Part shown: piece after piece, positions 21,861 through 34,196 of the stretch
Position numbering within the stretch: the stretch's first letter is position 1
How the letters are laid out: every line of letters begins with the position of its first letter
NCBI RefSeq assembly: GCF_000005505.3
Contig: NC_016134.3
Coordinates: 29,277,584-29,341,583, forward strand
Length of the DNA stretch: 64,000 nucleotides
Direction: 5' to 3'
Origin: Brachypodium distachyon
Lineage: Eukaryota > Streptophyta > Magnoliopsida > Poales > Poaceae
Position numbers and translations under genes: made by a program
Notes under the pieces: model-generated
Told to the model about the DNA's origin: nothing
The model's input: only the letters and a program-made list of their open reading frames with translations
The model's database searches: none

Positions 21861-22730
21861 GTGGGTTATCACCAGCTAGCTAACAATATGTGCACAGGCC
21901 TTGCTTATAAAATAGAGCTTTCTCCCGGTCATACATCAATTGATCCATTCTATGCCGAAACAAAAAAAAAGCTAATTGAAGCTCTGCCTATCGTAAAACA
22001 AAACAAAAAAAGCTAATGAGGCTCTGCCGTTGGCTTTGGATCTCAATATCTCTCCGTTCTGCCTGGCCTAGGATTGTTTGCTTGTGATAAAAAGTCTCGA
22101 GTAGAAGGACTTGTGCTATTACAGTTCAACTGGGGGGATTGAAAACAGAGGATTAGAAAATAGAGGAATTCAAAAAATGAGGTTTGACTTGATGTTAGAA
22201 TTCCTCTGTTTTTCCTTTGAAAGAGACAACAATGAAAATTTTCCTCTACTTTACGTCTGCTCTATTCTTATGAACGAAATGCATATGAGCAGCGTCATCA
22301 AAGGAAATATTCCTATTACTAAGATTTTCCTCCGGTTTTTCCCGTGAAACCAAGAGGCCCTTACTTGGGGAATCGAAGGGAGAAAGAGGCTGTTTTGGAA
22401 AGGTGTTTTTTAAGTTTGAGAAGCGTGTGTGTAATTTTGATGCTCACAACATGGTTATAAAGCGGTTTCACAAGCTCACAACCTGGCTACTTTTGGTCAT
22501 CCTGTTTGCTTTCTAGATGTATCCGAGATCGCTTGTATTCCTGTTCAAGCGAGAGTGGAATAAAATGGTTTATCCCCTAAAAGAACTAATTAACGTTCAA
22601 CTTTTTTTTGAATAAAATTAACGTTTGTCCCGAAAATATGGTTGACCTGAGAAGTGAGAACAACCTCGCAGAACTCTAGCTGACGAGAGGAATGATTGGA
22701 TTTTGAAATTCTACTTCAGTAAAAAACTAT
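21861..22730. other. Intergenic, no gene recognised
   Basis: Contains a TATA-like GCTTATAAAATAGAG (21,904-21,918). A run at 22,120-22,365 (GGGGGATTGAAAACAGAGG to CCAAGAGGCCC) may be a MITE, but its ends do not pair convincingly. Confidence 0.4.
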
Positions 22731-22734
22731 TTTG

Positions 22735-23820
22735 AGTTTGTCCCATCCGATATTGAAAACCTAGGTCCTTCACCGATTACCAGGTTGCCTCATGGGCCAT
22801 GGCTGCTGACGAGAGTGTGTTGCAGGCATCGCAAGAGAAACTACAGAAGTGGTCTCTATGACTCGTGATGCCATTGGAGCTGGAGTTGGAGCGAGAGCTC
22901 AGGGTCGCAGTTCCCCTTCTTACTCGTTCCCATGTTCTCTAGAGCAGGTGATACTCATCCCTCAACATGGGAAAAACCTTGTGCATGATGCTCATCTTTA
23001 CCGATACTTATTGGCCGGCACCAGACGTATCTCACCAGAACAATATCCAATGCTTGGTTCTACTCGCTCCCGTTTGCCTCCTATTCCCATGGTAGCACGG
23101 AAACACCCCCAAACTCTTTCCTCATTTTACAGCCTTTTCCATCTAGCTATGTATGTTGATGCTGCACTTAAAAGAAGGCATCGTATAGGAGCTAGGACAT
23201 ACCTAATGCTAGTGATGGTGGCGAACTGAACTTCGGTACCCTTGCTATTCAACCATTTATCATCGTGAACAACTAGTTCTAGTTCAACAAATATATAGAT
23301 ACTTGCTGAAGCCATAACATTTTAACTTTTTAAGCTAGTCTAAAATGTATGTCTGCCCTGAAGTAACTTATTTATGAATGTAATTTATGGAGGGAGGACT
23401 ATGCTTTGCCTCGGGATGTAATCTCGGATTACACTTTTCGAACTTTACTTTGCCTCTGATCTATGATCTCACTAAAGCTATCATTCGATATATGAAAAGA
23501 AAACTATGTCGTACCAACGAAATAATTTATCTTTAGAGTTTTTTTTAACCTATGAAGGAAGTTTATCCACTCCCATATCAAGTGCGAGCTAGCTAGGCTC
23601 AGTTCGCTAAACCTCTAGAAAAATTCTACCAGTAGAATAGAACCAAGAGATTCATGTGTCTGTTTTCCATTTGCCTCAAAACCGAGCACAAGATCATAAG
23701 TCTGGTTGAGCAAGACATCATCACGGAACACAATTTCCCTATTTGAAGACTGGAAGGCAAATTCGGAACTTTAACACTGCTGTTGGGCACTTTGAAGTTT
23801 GAGTGATTTCACGGTCCAAC
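22735..23820. repeat. Duplication family C, copy 4 (longest)
   Basis: This is the most complete copy. It contains the open plus frame 22,849-23,229 (126 codons) with LVHDAHLYRYLLAGTRRIS, EQYPMLG, SRLPPIPMVARK and MYVDAALKRRHRIGARTYL. The homologous peptide segments survive in copy 1 (12,634-12,930). Conservation of the reading frame across two diverged copies hints at former coding function. No known family was recognised. Confidence 0.55.
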
Positions 23821-24112
23821 CAATCGTGAACGTGCGGATTCAGGGGGCAGCGGCGCCACCAGGGGCATACCGCGACAGTGGATGTAGTGGGCGACGTCGT
23901 GGGCAAGGAGGCGCTCGGCGATGAGCCCCACTGGCCCTTCATCATCCTGCGACTCGGCGCGGGGCGTGTGCGTCCAGGAGCAGACCAGGTCTCCGAGCGG
24001 AGCGGAAGGGGATCAGAAGACAAACACCACCACCGCCGCTGCCGGGAGGGAATGGGAAGTTGTTTCGGCTTCAGGAGCGGCCTGCCAGCTTCTGGATGGG
24101 CCTGATTAATGT
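23780..24112 (-). pseudogene. F-box/DUF295-like gene fragment
   Basis: The minus strand reads EGPVGLIAERLLAHDVAHYI in one frame, and in a second frame AVCPWWRRCPLNPHVHDWLD. Joined with one frameshift, this matches the F-box signature of the large rice F-box/DUF295 group (L-I-x-E-x-L-L-A-x-D-V-A-x-Y, then A-V-C-x-x-W-R-R-C). Intact members are adaptors of SCF ubiquitin ligases. Only the F-box is present and the frame is broken, so it is a remnant. The identification rests on motif memory only. Confidence 0.5.
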
Positions 24113-25410
24113 TCAAGGTGCATTCCAGCCCGTATACGGCCGACCTTTCTTACTTGGTGTCCCTCTGCACTCTGCAGCTAATTATTAACGTGATTCTCAA
24201 AAACAAAAAAAATAATCTAATTGTTAACGTTCACCGCGAGGAATCCTAGCCGCCAGAGAGAGCAACTCAGTCGACTTCTGTTTTTTATTTTATTTTCGTT
24301 GATTAATTCATGCCCTGCGGGGGTCTCCCGGCGGTAGAGTCCGCGGCGTATGGGAAAATGGTCTCTTGGTTGCGTCGTCATTCATGCATAGTCAGTACCA
24401 TCATGGTCCATGAAGACAATGGATCTCGCCGTTTGTGCTTTTGTTATTTTGGTTTTCTTCCTTGTCAGTTCCGTAACGAATCAGCAGTTTGACACCCTGT
24501 TTTCCAGAGGTTGTGTCCCCTGCCACATTACGTTCGACGCTCTTAAGTTCTCATCGTTTGGGGTTAGAGATTGATGCGGCTTTTCAAAACCAACGAGGTT
24601 AGCCCAACTTGTGCATCTTTGGTCATCTGTAATTTCATCACCACCACCAGAGACATGGAGACATATTAAGATACGAACGACGGATGTAGCAATTTTCACT
24701 TTGGAGAATCTTGATGTAACTTTTAGTTTTATTACAAATCTTTGTTATTGGTTTTTCTTTCAGTTTTGTCGATTGTTTGCACTATGTTTCTTGAAACAAT
24801 AAAGCCACATGTTTCGAAAAAAAGGTGTTCCTCTCCGGCTAAATAATTCACGTTCACCTTGCCTGTCAAAAAAGTAGTTCGCCCTGAGAATAGTTCGGAA
24901 AAAACGTGTGGTGGTTCGGGTAACAGAAAACGACTAACCTAAGGATTTTAACTCATATCCACAAGTCAAAAAATAATAACTAATAAAAACCCTAAAAATC
25001 ACTAGTTTTGCCAAGTTAATGATTCAAGTCCAGACATCATGAGCCTCTTTTTTTTCTCTAGTCTCCTTCCCGGCTTGAGCCAACAACATGAGCCGAGCCG
25101 ACGACACGATGGAGAGCTTGAGCTTGGTGACGAAGAGCAGCTTGCAAGATGGGATCTTGGGGAAGAGAAAAGGCTCGGGGATCGAGAGTACCATCATTGC
25201 CACCATCTCTCTATACTACCTTCACCGTTGTCCCTCCGTGTACCGTCTCTCCGTGTAACTACCACCGCCGTCAAGCAAAAGATGGGTTCGGCCTGGCTTT
25301 GGGAACTCGGGTATCACCTTTGAGAGAGTTCAGTCGACACATCGCACATGTATTCAAACCATTTGTGCACATTGGTTGCCTTTGAGTTTTTTTCCTTTTT
25401 ACTAGAAAAA
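24113..25410. other. Intergenic, no supported gene
   Basis: At about 24,118-24,145 the phrase AGCCCGTATACGGCC recurs (also at 12,363-12,377), linking this site to the family C neighbourhood. A short plus frame from 25,088 (MSRADDTMESLSLVTKSSLQ, about 57 codons) overlaps an equally long minus frame. Neither is recognised. Confidence 0.4.
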
Positions 25411-25414
25411 TGAT

Positions 25415-25700
25415 ATTGAATTGTGGCTAAGGGTCGGGTAGCCAATTAATGCACCCAACAACCGTCCCTTGTGTAAGTAAGACCACCTCCTTTATAAAGG
25501 GCGCACTACTTCGCATCGATGTAGGTAGCCTTCTATTATAGCATAGATATCTTAGGTAGTTGCTCTCTGGAGAGCTTGAGCATATATACCATATGGGAAA
25601 TGAAAATTTAGGATTAATTAGGTTGGAGTTGGGCCACTTCGTGTGGTGGAAATGGAAGGCATCAGAAAACACATGTTTGCTGCCGTCTGAGTTAGCTTTA
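25415..25700 (+). repeat. Duplication family A, copy 5
   Basis: Matches copy 1: TTGAATTGTGGCTAAG, TTTATAAAGGGCGCAC (TATA-like, 25,491-25,506), AGATATCTTAGG, ATTAATTAGGTTGGAGTTGG and GGAAATGGAAGGCATC. Shifted frames retain EMEGIRKHMFAAV. Confidence 0.6.
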
Positions 25701-26408
25701 AGTTGATCATGTCATGGCGTTTTTTTGTTTCTGTTTATTTGGCCTGAGGATCTGTATGTCGGACAGTAGCTTTAAGCTGGTTAAGGGGTTCTCCTTGGCC
25801 GGTGAAGTTTCTATTCCTGCATGGTACTTCTAGTCTTCTAGATGTGTAAACACTGATTTCAATAGCGAAACAGGAGCTTTGCTCCTTAATCTAAAAAAAA
25901 CATGTGAGTTAGCATAACTTCTTTCACCCTCCAAGTGCAGTCGGCCGATTGGAACAAGGTCATTCATCGTTGATCATGCAGTCGCAAGTGTTGTCACTCC
26001 CTTTCAAAATGTCTTCTTTTGAATTCATCTTTGCTTATATCACCTACTTTTTTCATATAGATGTTTCATAGTAGATCGTATTACAAAAAGATGAGATAAA
26101 TAAAATGAGGGGCCTCAAATAAAGAGGAAGAGTAGAACCGAATTTTGCTTAATTCTAGTCGGGCCGAAATCCAATCACATGGGCCTAGCAAGCAAGAAGC
26201 TAAACTTAACTGATTTCCTGCGAGCCCAGGATGGAGTAGCCATCGCCGCATCTCCGGCGAGCTGCAGCTCCGAAGTCCGAAGGTGGGATCGATCCCCTCT
26301 TCCTCCTGCGGTGGTGGGGTCTCTGGCTCCTCCAGCTCCGGTCTCCTTCTCCTCCCGGTTTCTCGACACCCCACGATTCCGACCGCGACCTAAGTGGAGT
26401 CGGAAGCC

Positions 26409-29400
26409 ATGGTGGCGGTGGATCTGATCGCGTCCTGCCTCGACTCCATCCGCCAGGTCGAATCTCTTCGCGACAACCCCTTCTCTGGTTCCCCCGATTC
26501 TTTGCCGCTTGCTCGTTTTCTTTTTCCCGTCGATCCTTGTATTAGAGGTGCGGTTTTAGATGATGGAGCGCGTAAAGATTCCCATGATTTTACCCCAATT
26601 CGCGCAGTGCGTAAAGATTATCGGACGATCGAGTGCTCTCGAATTGGAGCAGTTTACCTGTTAAAGAATACAGTAGAAAAAAAATTAAATCTTTGATGTT
26701 TGAAGCTTCAGAACTGAACCAAAAGTGTTCCCTTTTCGTCCAGCGGAGAACTTGAAGAAGCATTGCTCGTGTGATGAATTTTCAGTATCTTAGGTATCAT
26801 CTTACCAGCTGTGAGTGACTATCGGAATTGATATGTTTTGTGGGTTGTTGCTGCTTTGCAGATTGGAGATGAGATTGCAGATGCACTAGTGTACCTAGAT
26901 GCAGGCACACTGGAGGCATTCCAGTTCACAGGAGCTTTCCCTCTGCTTCTTGAGCTTGGTGCCCGGGCAGTTTGCAGCTTAGAGAGCGCATCTCCTCTTG
27001 ACGCTGTATGGTTCCTGTACTCTCCTTTGCTATCAAATCTAGGCAACTACTGAAATGTACTCATTGACCTTTTGTCTTATACTCCCTCCGTCCCATATTA
27101 AGTGACTCAAATTTTCCTAAATATGGATGTTTCTATGCCTAAAAAGCGTCTAGATACTTGTGATAGAAAGTCACTTAATATGGAACGGAGGGAGTAGTTT
27201 GATGATCGATGGTCATGGTCTGTGTTTTGTACTAGCTGTTTTGGTTGCAAACTTGAAACTATGCTTAATGAATATCCTGTAACATAACTACATATTGTTC
27301 CGATGATATGCACTGTCGTGAACAATGGAAATTCATCTATGGCCAGCAGATGTGAGTTTAATGATGCACTTTTTTAACTGGTATCAAAACATTTTGTTCG
27401 TATTAAGTCAGTAGGCAAGTCACAACTCACAAGTATGCATATGCACCAGGTTTTGGCAATGGCGTTTATGTTTAGATGTATCTCAATTACAAAATCATGT
27501 AAACAAGTGTTTCTCTAGGGTTTTCTGTGTGTTGATATGAAAAGAAGGAAATATGACATGTTTACCTGATCACATGCCTGTATCCTGGCTTTGCAGGCTG
27601 CTGAGTGGCACTCAAGTTTTGTTCATCCAGCTAGGAAGATTGTCGTGATTACATCACGCCTTCTTAGTGATGCGCATCGGTATATTCTGCGCTGTCTGGG
27701 CAACCATGGAAATGTTTCACATTGTACTGTATTGACATCAATTTCCGAGGTGCTGCATCCCTGCAAGAATATGTTACTTGTGATGTTTGGATTGCGTCTG
27801 ATGTGCTTTAACATCCCTTCAATTTTTTTACTAAATAATAACTCTCTTCATTGGAAAATGCCTGAAGTATATTTTGAGTGGCACCGAAGTTGGATTTTTT
27901 TCTTAGGAAGTCGTGATGGTAGCATTGTATCTACTCTATCTGCACTGTTTGATCTCTTTTTTGTTAGTGACTTGCATGCCCCCCTTTTAAAGTTATCTGA
28001 ATCAGCTGAAGGTCTTCATGAGTCATGTACTTTCTGATGTATGTAGAATACCTGTGTAGGAGTGCATGTGTATCAGTTTCTGCATTACTCAGAAAAATGG
28101 TGAATAAATGCCCTTCCTGATATTCTCGTTACTTATTATTTTAGAATCTTCTTAAATCTACTTCAAATCATCATAAAATTGTGCGAGGAGCCTTTTGAAC
28201 CTTTGGTGAATTTATTACAGATTGGTCACTCGGCGTACCTTGATTCCCCACTTGGACCAGATGCTTTCCGGGAATATGAGATATTGCTCATTCAGGACCA
28301 TGAGGAGCTTTTCAAGAAGTCTGGGAAATTAAGCAAGGATAAAGTTGCAATTCCTTACACAGAGAAAGATTTCACCTCAGATGGTGATAGATATTCTAAG
28401 TTGGGTTCTGGGGTGCAGTATGGATCTTCTGAATCTAGCCCAAGGAAAAAAGATTTGTCTGATGATGAGTTAGGCCAGGTAGAAGCAAGAGGAAAGAGGT
28501 TGTCTGTAACTGTGTGTCACTTTCCGATGATTTTCTCTCCTATTTCCTCAAGGACTTTTGTTTTGCCTTCGGAAGGTACAGTTGTTGAATCATATTTGTC
28601 AAATCACCACGAGGATTCCCTTAGCCCTGGTCTACCCTCCATATCTACTGGTAAACCTTTGGATGGTGATGAGGTGCCCCCAGGAGTAACCTTGACTGCT
28701 CAATTCCTGTACCATTTGGCCAATAAGGTAATGGCTTTTGTCATATGCAACATACTTGCATATTAGTTACTCACTTACTCTTATCTATTCTTGCACACAA
28801 CCTTTTGTTGATCTCTGTGCAAAAATGTGTGTAGATGGACCTGAAACTTGATATATTTTCACTTGGTGATACATCAAAAATCATTGGGAAGCTGATGATG
28901 GATATGTCAAGTCTATATGACGTTGGTCGTAATAAGAGTTCTGCTGGTCTACTGATTGTAGATCGTACAATTGATCTCCTAACTCCTTGCTTGCATGGCG
29001 ACTCATTTCTTGATAGGATGCTATCCTCGTTGCCACGGAGGGAAAGGACTTCATCCGTGACAAAAAATCCCCAAACTCCGAGCAAGCAGTCTCAAGCTAC
29101 CGTTAAACGTTCCCCACTAGATATAAAGATCTCTTTTGAAACAGCCTTTAGCAAGGAAAAATCTAAGAGTAGGACCAATATGTTGTCGGAAAGTATGATG
29201 GCATTTGTGTCTGGCTGGAACTCAGCTGAGGCTGACTCTGAAGTTACATGGCTACCTGATTACGCTGACAAAGCCCATGATGACAAACTAGACATTCCAA
29301 GTGGTTCCTTCCTATCCAACTATGCTGGAGTGCGCTACTTACAAGCATTACTAGACAGAGGGGCAAAAGATGGATTGTTGCTGATTAAGAAATGGCTTAT

Positions 29401-31103
29401 GGAGGCATTACAGCTTGAGAAGTTGTCCTTCGCATCAAAAGGTCGACAAACAACTTCTGTTTCCGAGCTTCGTTCTATGGTGCAAATGCTCTCTCAAGAC
29501 CAGTTGTCCTTGGTAAGAAACAGAGGGGTTATTCAGTTGGCACTGGCTGCTGAAATGGCTCTCCAGGAACCTCAGAGTTCTCGCTGGGATGCCTTTACAA
29601 GTGCTGAGAGAATATTAAGTGTAACATCTGCAGAGACAACACAAAGTCTTGCCAGCGAGATTCGTGATTTCATCAACACTAGCACTTCAGTGGAATCTCA
29701 GAACCAAGGTAATAAAATGGGGTCTTCGCAAGGCCTTCTGAGTTTCCAGGACATACTACTTTTAACAATTATTGGATATATCTTGGCTGGTGAAAACTTT
29801 CCTACATCGATGGCTGGTGGCCCGTTCTCTTGGGAAGATGAGCGGTCACTGAAAGATGTTGTGGTGGACTCTATCCTTGAGAGGCCTTCATCTGTGAAGT
29901 TCCGGTTCCTTGACGGCTTGGAGAAGGAACTTGAAGCTAAAGCTATATCTAAAGATGGTGATAGAAATAAGGGCTCCAGTGAGCCTGCTTCCACCACTAC
30001 AGATGATTTTGATGACCAATGGGATAATTGGGATGATGATGATGATACTGATCACCAAAAGGAGGAAGTTTACGGGGACATGCAACTTAAGTTGGAAGTA
30101 CGAGATAGGGTGGATCAACTCTTCAAGTTCTTTCACAACTTATCCAGTATGAGGGTGAGGAACCAAGCTCTGGGAGAAGGTTTGGCAGCATTGAGTAGAT
30201 TTGAGACTGATAGCTACTCAAGAAAAGGGTTGCTTTACAAGTTGCTGTTAGCTGTCTTGTCTAGATACGATATACCTGGCCTCGAGTATCATTCATCAGC
30301 TGTTGGCCGTTTATTTAAAAGTGGTTTGGGTAGGTTTGGGCTTGGACAGGTATTTGCACAGTTCATCTTTTACTTGCATCTGTCATCTCTCTGTTTAAAT
30401 TGCGCACTCATAATTGTTTTGCCTGCAGTCTAAACCAAGCTTTGGCGATCAAAATGTTCTTATTGTTTTTGTTGTGGGAGGTATCAATACTCTTGAGGTA
30501 TGGTATGGTCCATATTCCGTGGTTTCAATTATTTGATGATGGCATGATTCAAGTACTTTGTCTCTGTCATAGATTGTGTGGTTCACATTATTTGATGATG
30601 TCATGATGAAAGTTCTTTGTCTCTGTCTAGCATCATGTTTACATGAATATTCAATCTCAGTCTAGAACTACAGTAAGAACCCACTCGAAGCCGTCACATT
30701 ATCTCCTGATCTATCTAAACTCTCCAGTTCAGCACATTACTGCTTTTTCATCCCAAAGAACTGCACAAGCTATTTCCACAACGCTGGGATTTTAATTTAT
30801 TCTGTTTGAGAAGAATATGTCGAATCAAAGATATCTAAGCCAGAGATTGTAATCCACCAAAAACTAAAGAGCACTTGCAAAGTTCTCTTGAAGAAAAAGC
30901 ATAACCAACAGTCCTTTGGTTCTTCTGTTACAAAGCAGTATTGTTTTACCTAACTTCATGTTCTTTATCCAAAGGTCCGGGAGGTCATGAAGGCAATCTC
31001 GGAGAGCAGCAGGCCAGATGTGGAGCTTATTCTTGGTGGTACAACCCTTCTGACCCCAGATGACATGTTTGAGTTGATGTTGGGCTCATCCAGCTTTGCT
31101 TAA
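26409..31103 (+). CDS. MIP3: Sec1/Munc18-family protein, MIP3/SCFD2 type
   Basis: Seven coding exons with GT-AG introns: 26,409-26,456; 26,862-27,005; 27,597-27,749; 28,221-28,727; 28,835-30,349; 30,429-30,497; 30,975-31,103. They give 854 residues, and all junctions keep frame. The start MVAVDLIASC is the first ATG in a good context (GCCATGG). Sec1-type text includes IGDEIADALVYLDAGTLEAF, GLLIVDRTIDLLTPCLHGDS and the C-terminal NVLIVFVVGGINTLE with VELILGGTTLLTPDDMF. An acidic tract (DDQWDNWDDDDD) lies near residue 670. From family knowledge, the Arabidopsis homologue MIP3 (about 840 residues) works with MAG2/Dsl1-type tethering factors in Golgi-to-ER vesicle traffic. Intron 2 carries a Stowaway MITE. 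Confidence in the family is high; subunit role is by homology. Confidence 0.9.
27080..27196. mobile_element. Stowaway MITE in MIP3 intron 2
   Basis: A 113-bp element (27,082-27,194) with termini CTCCCTCCGTCCCATATTAA and its complement, ending ACGGAGGGAG, flanked by TA dinucleotides. Same family and same length as the element at 51,089-51,201. Confidence 0.9.
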
Positions 31104-34100
31104 ACTCTGACCTCAGTTCTTTTGCTTCCAAGAACCGGTTATCGGTACATCAGCCATCATGTAAATTCAATCTGTACAATTTTTGTTTACTTCTGAGATT
31201 TTTAAATTTTGGACATTACTGGGGCTTAGATAACTGTCAGAGTAGTCACAATGTTGTAACTCATCTAGTTTCCACCCCTCATTGCTCAGTATAGCTTGTA
31301 TTCAAAATCTTATCCCTCTGGCTTCTCCCCACTTTAAGGCCAGCAACTTAAAGTGTACCTATACACCATGTTGTCAGCAATACAAGTTCAGGCAATGGCC
31401 AAAAAAGAAATGTCAGACTAACATACAAGGAAATAATTGCCATCAAGATTTGAGGTTTGCAAATGTGCTTTTATGTTTCCTTTTTAACCTTTTGCCTTGG
31501 AAGAAACGGCTTGTCAGCCCCACGGCTTGTTACACAAACGGCTTGTCATTTAAAAGTATGCGCATGTACCAACAACAAAAAATGGCAACAAAACGCATAC
31601 AGACACAATCATATACGCCATTTTTCATTCAAAGGCAACATGTTCATGCCAAGTTGCCAACCATGTGAAGATGGAAGCTCTAGAAAACCCTTATTCACGA
31701 TTTTACTTTAGAATTAACAGTAATTGTTTCAACATTGTTTCTTTCATTCTAACCTGATGGCTTATGGAGTATACTATCGTCCGTATGTATTTATTCTTGA
31801 TACTTTACGGCCTACTCTTACTCTCTCCGTGTGCGTCCGGTACTAAGTGTCGGAAATTTGTATAGACACGCGTGAACCCACTAAAACGCATATAGATACA
31901 GGTATATTTAAACAAAGTTGCGACACTTAATACTGAAACGAGTATATGCAAATAATCGAGGTGGCAGTACATTCTTATGGATCGTTCTCGTTGTATGCAA
32001 GTGACGTGTCAACCAGCTACACGCGTCAATACGAAACGTTGCATTGCGATACGCTCAGGTGGTTGGTTCCTTGTGGTGGAACCAGTCCACTCAGGTTCAA
32101 GTCTTCGACTTGACGTGGATGTTCACATTTCCTGAATTTATTTCATGGCTAACCAGCATTGTGCTACGAGGCGCCTACGGTAACTTCGCGCGTCAATCTC
32201 AAGATGATGTGTCGGACCAGTTTCTCGAAGATGTTCATAGACGTAGGGTGTGCGTGTGTGTTCGTAGGGGTGAGTGTGCGTGCGTATTTGTGAGCGCCTG
32301 CGCCTGTACTGTGTTTCTAAAAAAAAGCCGTTGCATTGTCCGTATAGCTGGTAGTGTTCTCTCTCGCACACACGCAGCAACAGAAAATGTACAACAACAC
32401 GATGATAATAACACACATGCATGCATGCACCACAGTACGTGCCAGCCTGCATATCTAGCTACAGTCGATATATATGTATGATTCAACTTTCAATTGCAAT
32501 GAGCCACAGATCGACTAGTCCATCGACGACCATGCATGCAGGATTATATATCCTTGGCGCCAAGTAATCCAAAACCAAACCAACCAACCGTTGTGGTTAG
32601 CTAGAGACAAATTAACCAGCTAGCTGCTTGCATTGCAGGCAGGACCATATATCCGACCCATGAACCTGCATGCTGAGCTGAAAAGCGGCCTAATAGCTAG
32701 CCGGCCGTTTGCATGGTCGTTAATGATGGGACGCAAGATAGAATATATTCTACAGTATATATTTAGATACAGACCGATTAAATTTTATACGCCCCTTCCG
32801 TTTCATGTTAAGTGACGACTATTTGACATGCGCATGCAGGCCAGGATGGATCGGACCTAACTGCAAATCCGCCAAAGTGTCACAATGAGACGTGACAGGT
32901 GGGGCCCCAAAGCCAGCCGTCGTACATGCACAAGCGACGCTGCAGCTGGGTTGACGACCAAAACGTTGGCGCCGGACCAAAACGAAATCAAGCAACAGAG
33001 ACAAATCGACCAACCAAGTGCCAGACAGAACGCCCTTTAAATCCCATATCGCTAATCATGTGACGCGCCTAATAATTAAGTACCTGCTCGTGAACGCTTT
33101 CTAACGCAAGACTTTTTACGCGCTGCGTACGTTTTTGTTGACTTGCATTTGCAGATTCATTTCCCACACTCCTAAACTCGAAGGTATATTTTCTAAAATA
33201 AATACAGAGTAGAAGGTATACCAAAGAAATACTTCTTCCATCCTGAAATAAGTGAGGTGAACTTGTATAGATTCTTTTACAAATCCACATCGCTTGTTTT
33301 GACACGGAGGAGTACATTGGTTGTTGTTATTTCTTGGACAATCAAGAAATAACTGTTTCTGCATCTATATCGCTGACATTACTGATTGATTTGTGCAAAT
33401 ACGAAATAAATCGAGTAGTTTATCTTTTGCAGGGACATTATCGATCAAACAATATTTCTTTTTCAAAGAATATATAATGTCGGTCGAGAATATCAGACCA
33501 TGTGGCATCAACATTTGCTGAAGCCTTGAAAAATCATGAGGTTTTTTTTCTCCTCTCTCCTAATTATGAGATTTACTGTACTTCATCCAGAATAAAGAGA
33601 TCGACACCACACTTAAACGTTGGGATACCAGACCACATGGTCAGGATTGGAAGCATGATTGCAAGCAACCCATGCCTGCATATGCACCCTTTTATCTCCT
33701 TGGCATTTGCAGCCTTGTGTGCCTTTCCATTCAGTCCCCACCACCCCAGCATTACTTGGTTATTCTACATACCAAAAGGGGGGTCATTAAGGGCACAAGT
33801 ATACTAAACTAATCAATGTGGAGGCATGGAGCAATGGTGCCTAATTAAAGCTAAGTGACTGTGCACTGTTAAATTAGCTTCATTCATCCTCCCCAAAAAT
33901 ATCAAAAAAAAAATGTGAACACTCATACAAGTTGCATCTATTGTGTCACAAAATTATGGATATACATGGCTCTACTGCACCTCATTTTGCCTCCCCCTTT
34001 CCATTCACTCCCACCACCCACCATTACTAGGTTACACTTACCAAAGAGAGGGGCCATTAAGGGCAGATTACTAAACTAATCATGGAGCAATGCAGCCTAA

Positions 34101-34196
34101 TAAAGCTTTCAGACACCCTCCCCTGATTTCAGCAATCATTTCTCCCTCCCTCCCAACATTGTTTCAACACAAGTCCTGCCTCCTCCTCCTTCTCCA
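31104..34196. other. Intergenic, MIP3 3' flank to zinc-finger promoter
   Basis: No gene is supported. A degenerate Stowaway-like stretch lies at about 31,815-31,950 (TACTAAGTGTCGGAAATTTG against GTTGCGACACTTAATACTG), and another at 33,225-33,315. At 32,240-32,300 there is a GT-rich run. The last part holds a tandem promoter duplication listed separately. Confidence 0.55.
33721..34106. repeat. Direct duplication in zinc-finger gene promoter
   Basis: 33,721-33,851 and 33,990-34,106 share CTTTCCATTCA-TCCC-ACCACCC, CATTACT-GGTTA, CATTAAGGGCA, ACTAAACTAATCA and CATGGAGCAATG, ending in CTAAT-AAAGC. The second copy ends 90 bp before the start codon at 34,197. Confidence 0.8.

Noticed and set aside
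22111..22347. 78-codon plus frame as a small gene
   Set aside because: AT-rich, probably within an unresolved MITE; no homologue recognised and no promoter context.
27597..28037. Longer 148-codon read-through of MIP3 exon 3 as the real gene end
   Set aside because: A canonical donor at 27,750 joins in frame to exon 4 and restores Sec1-family homology; the read-through is intron sequence.
32240..32310. GT/GC-rich run as a CRISPR-like or satellite array
   Set aside because: Only a short simple-sequence stretch without unit-and-spacer structure.
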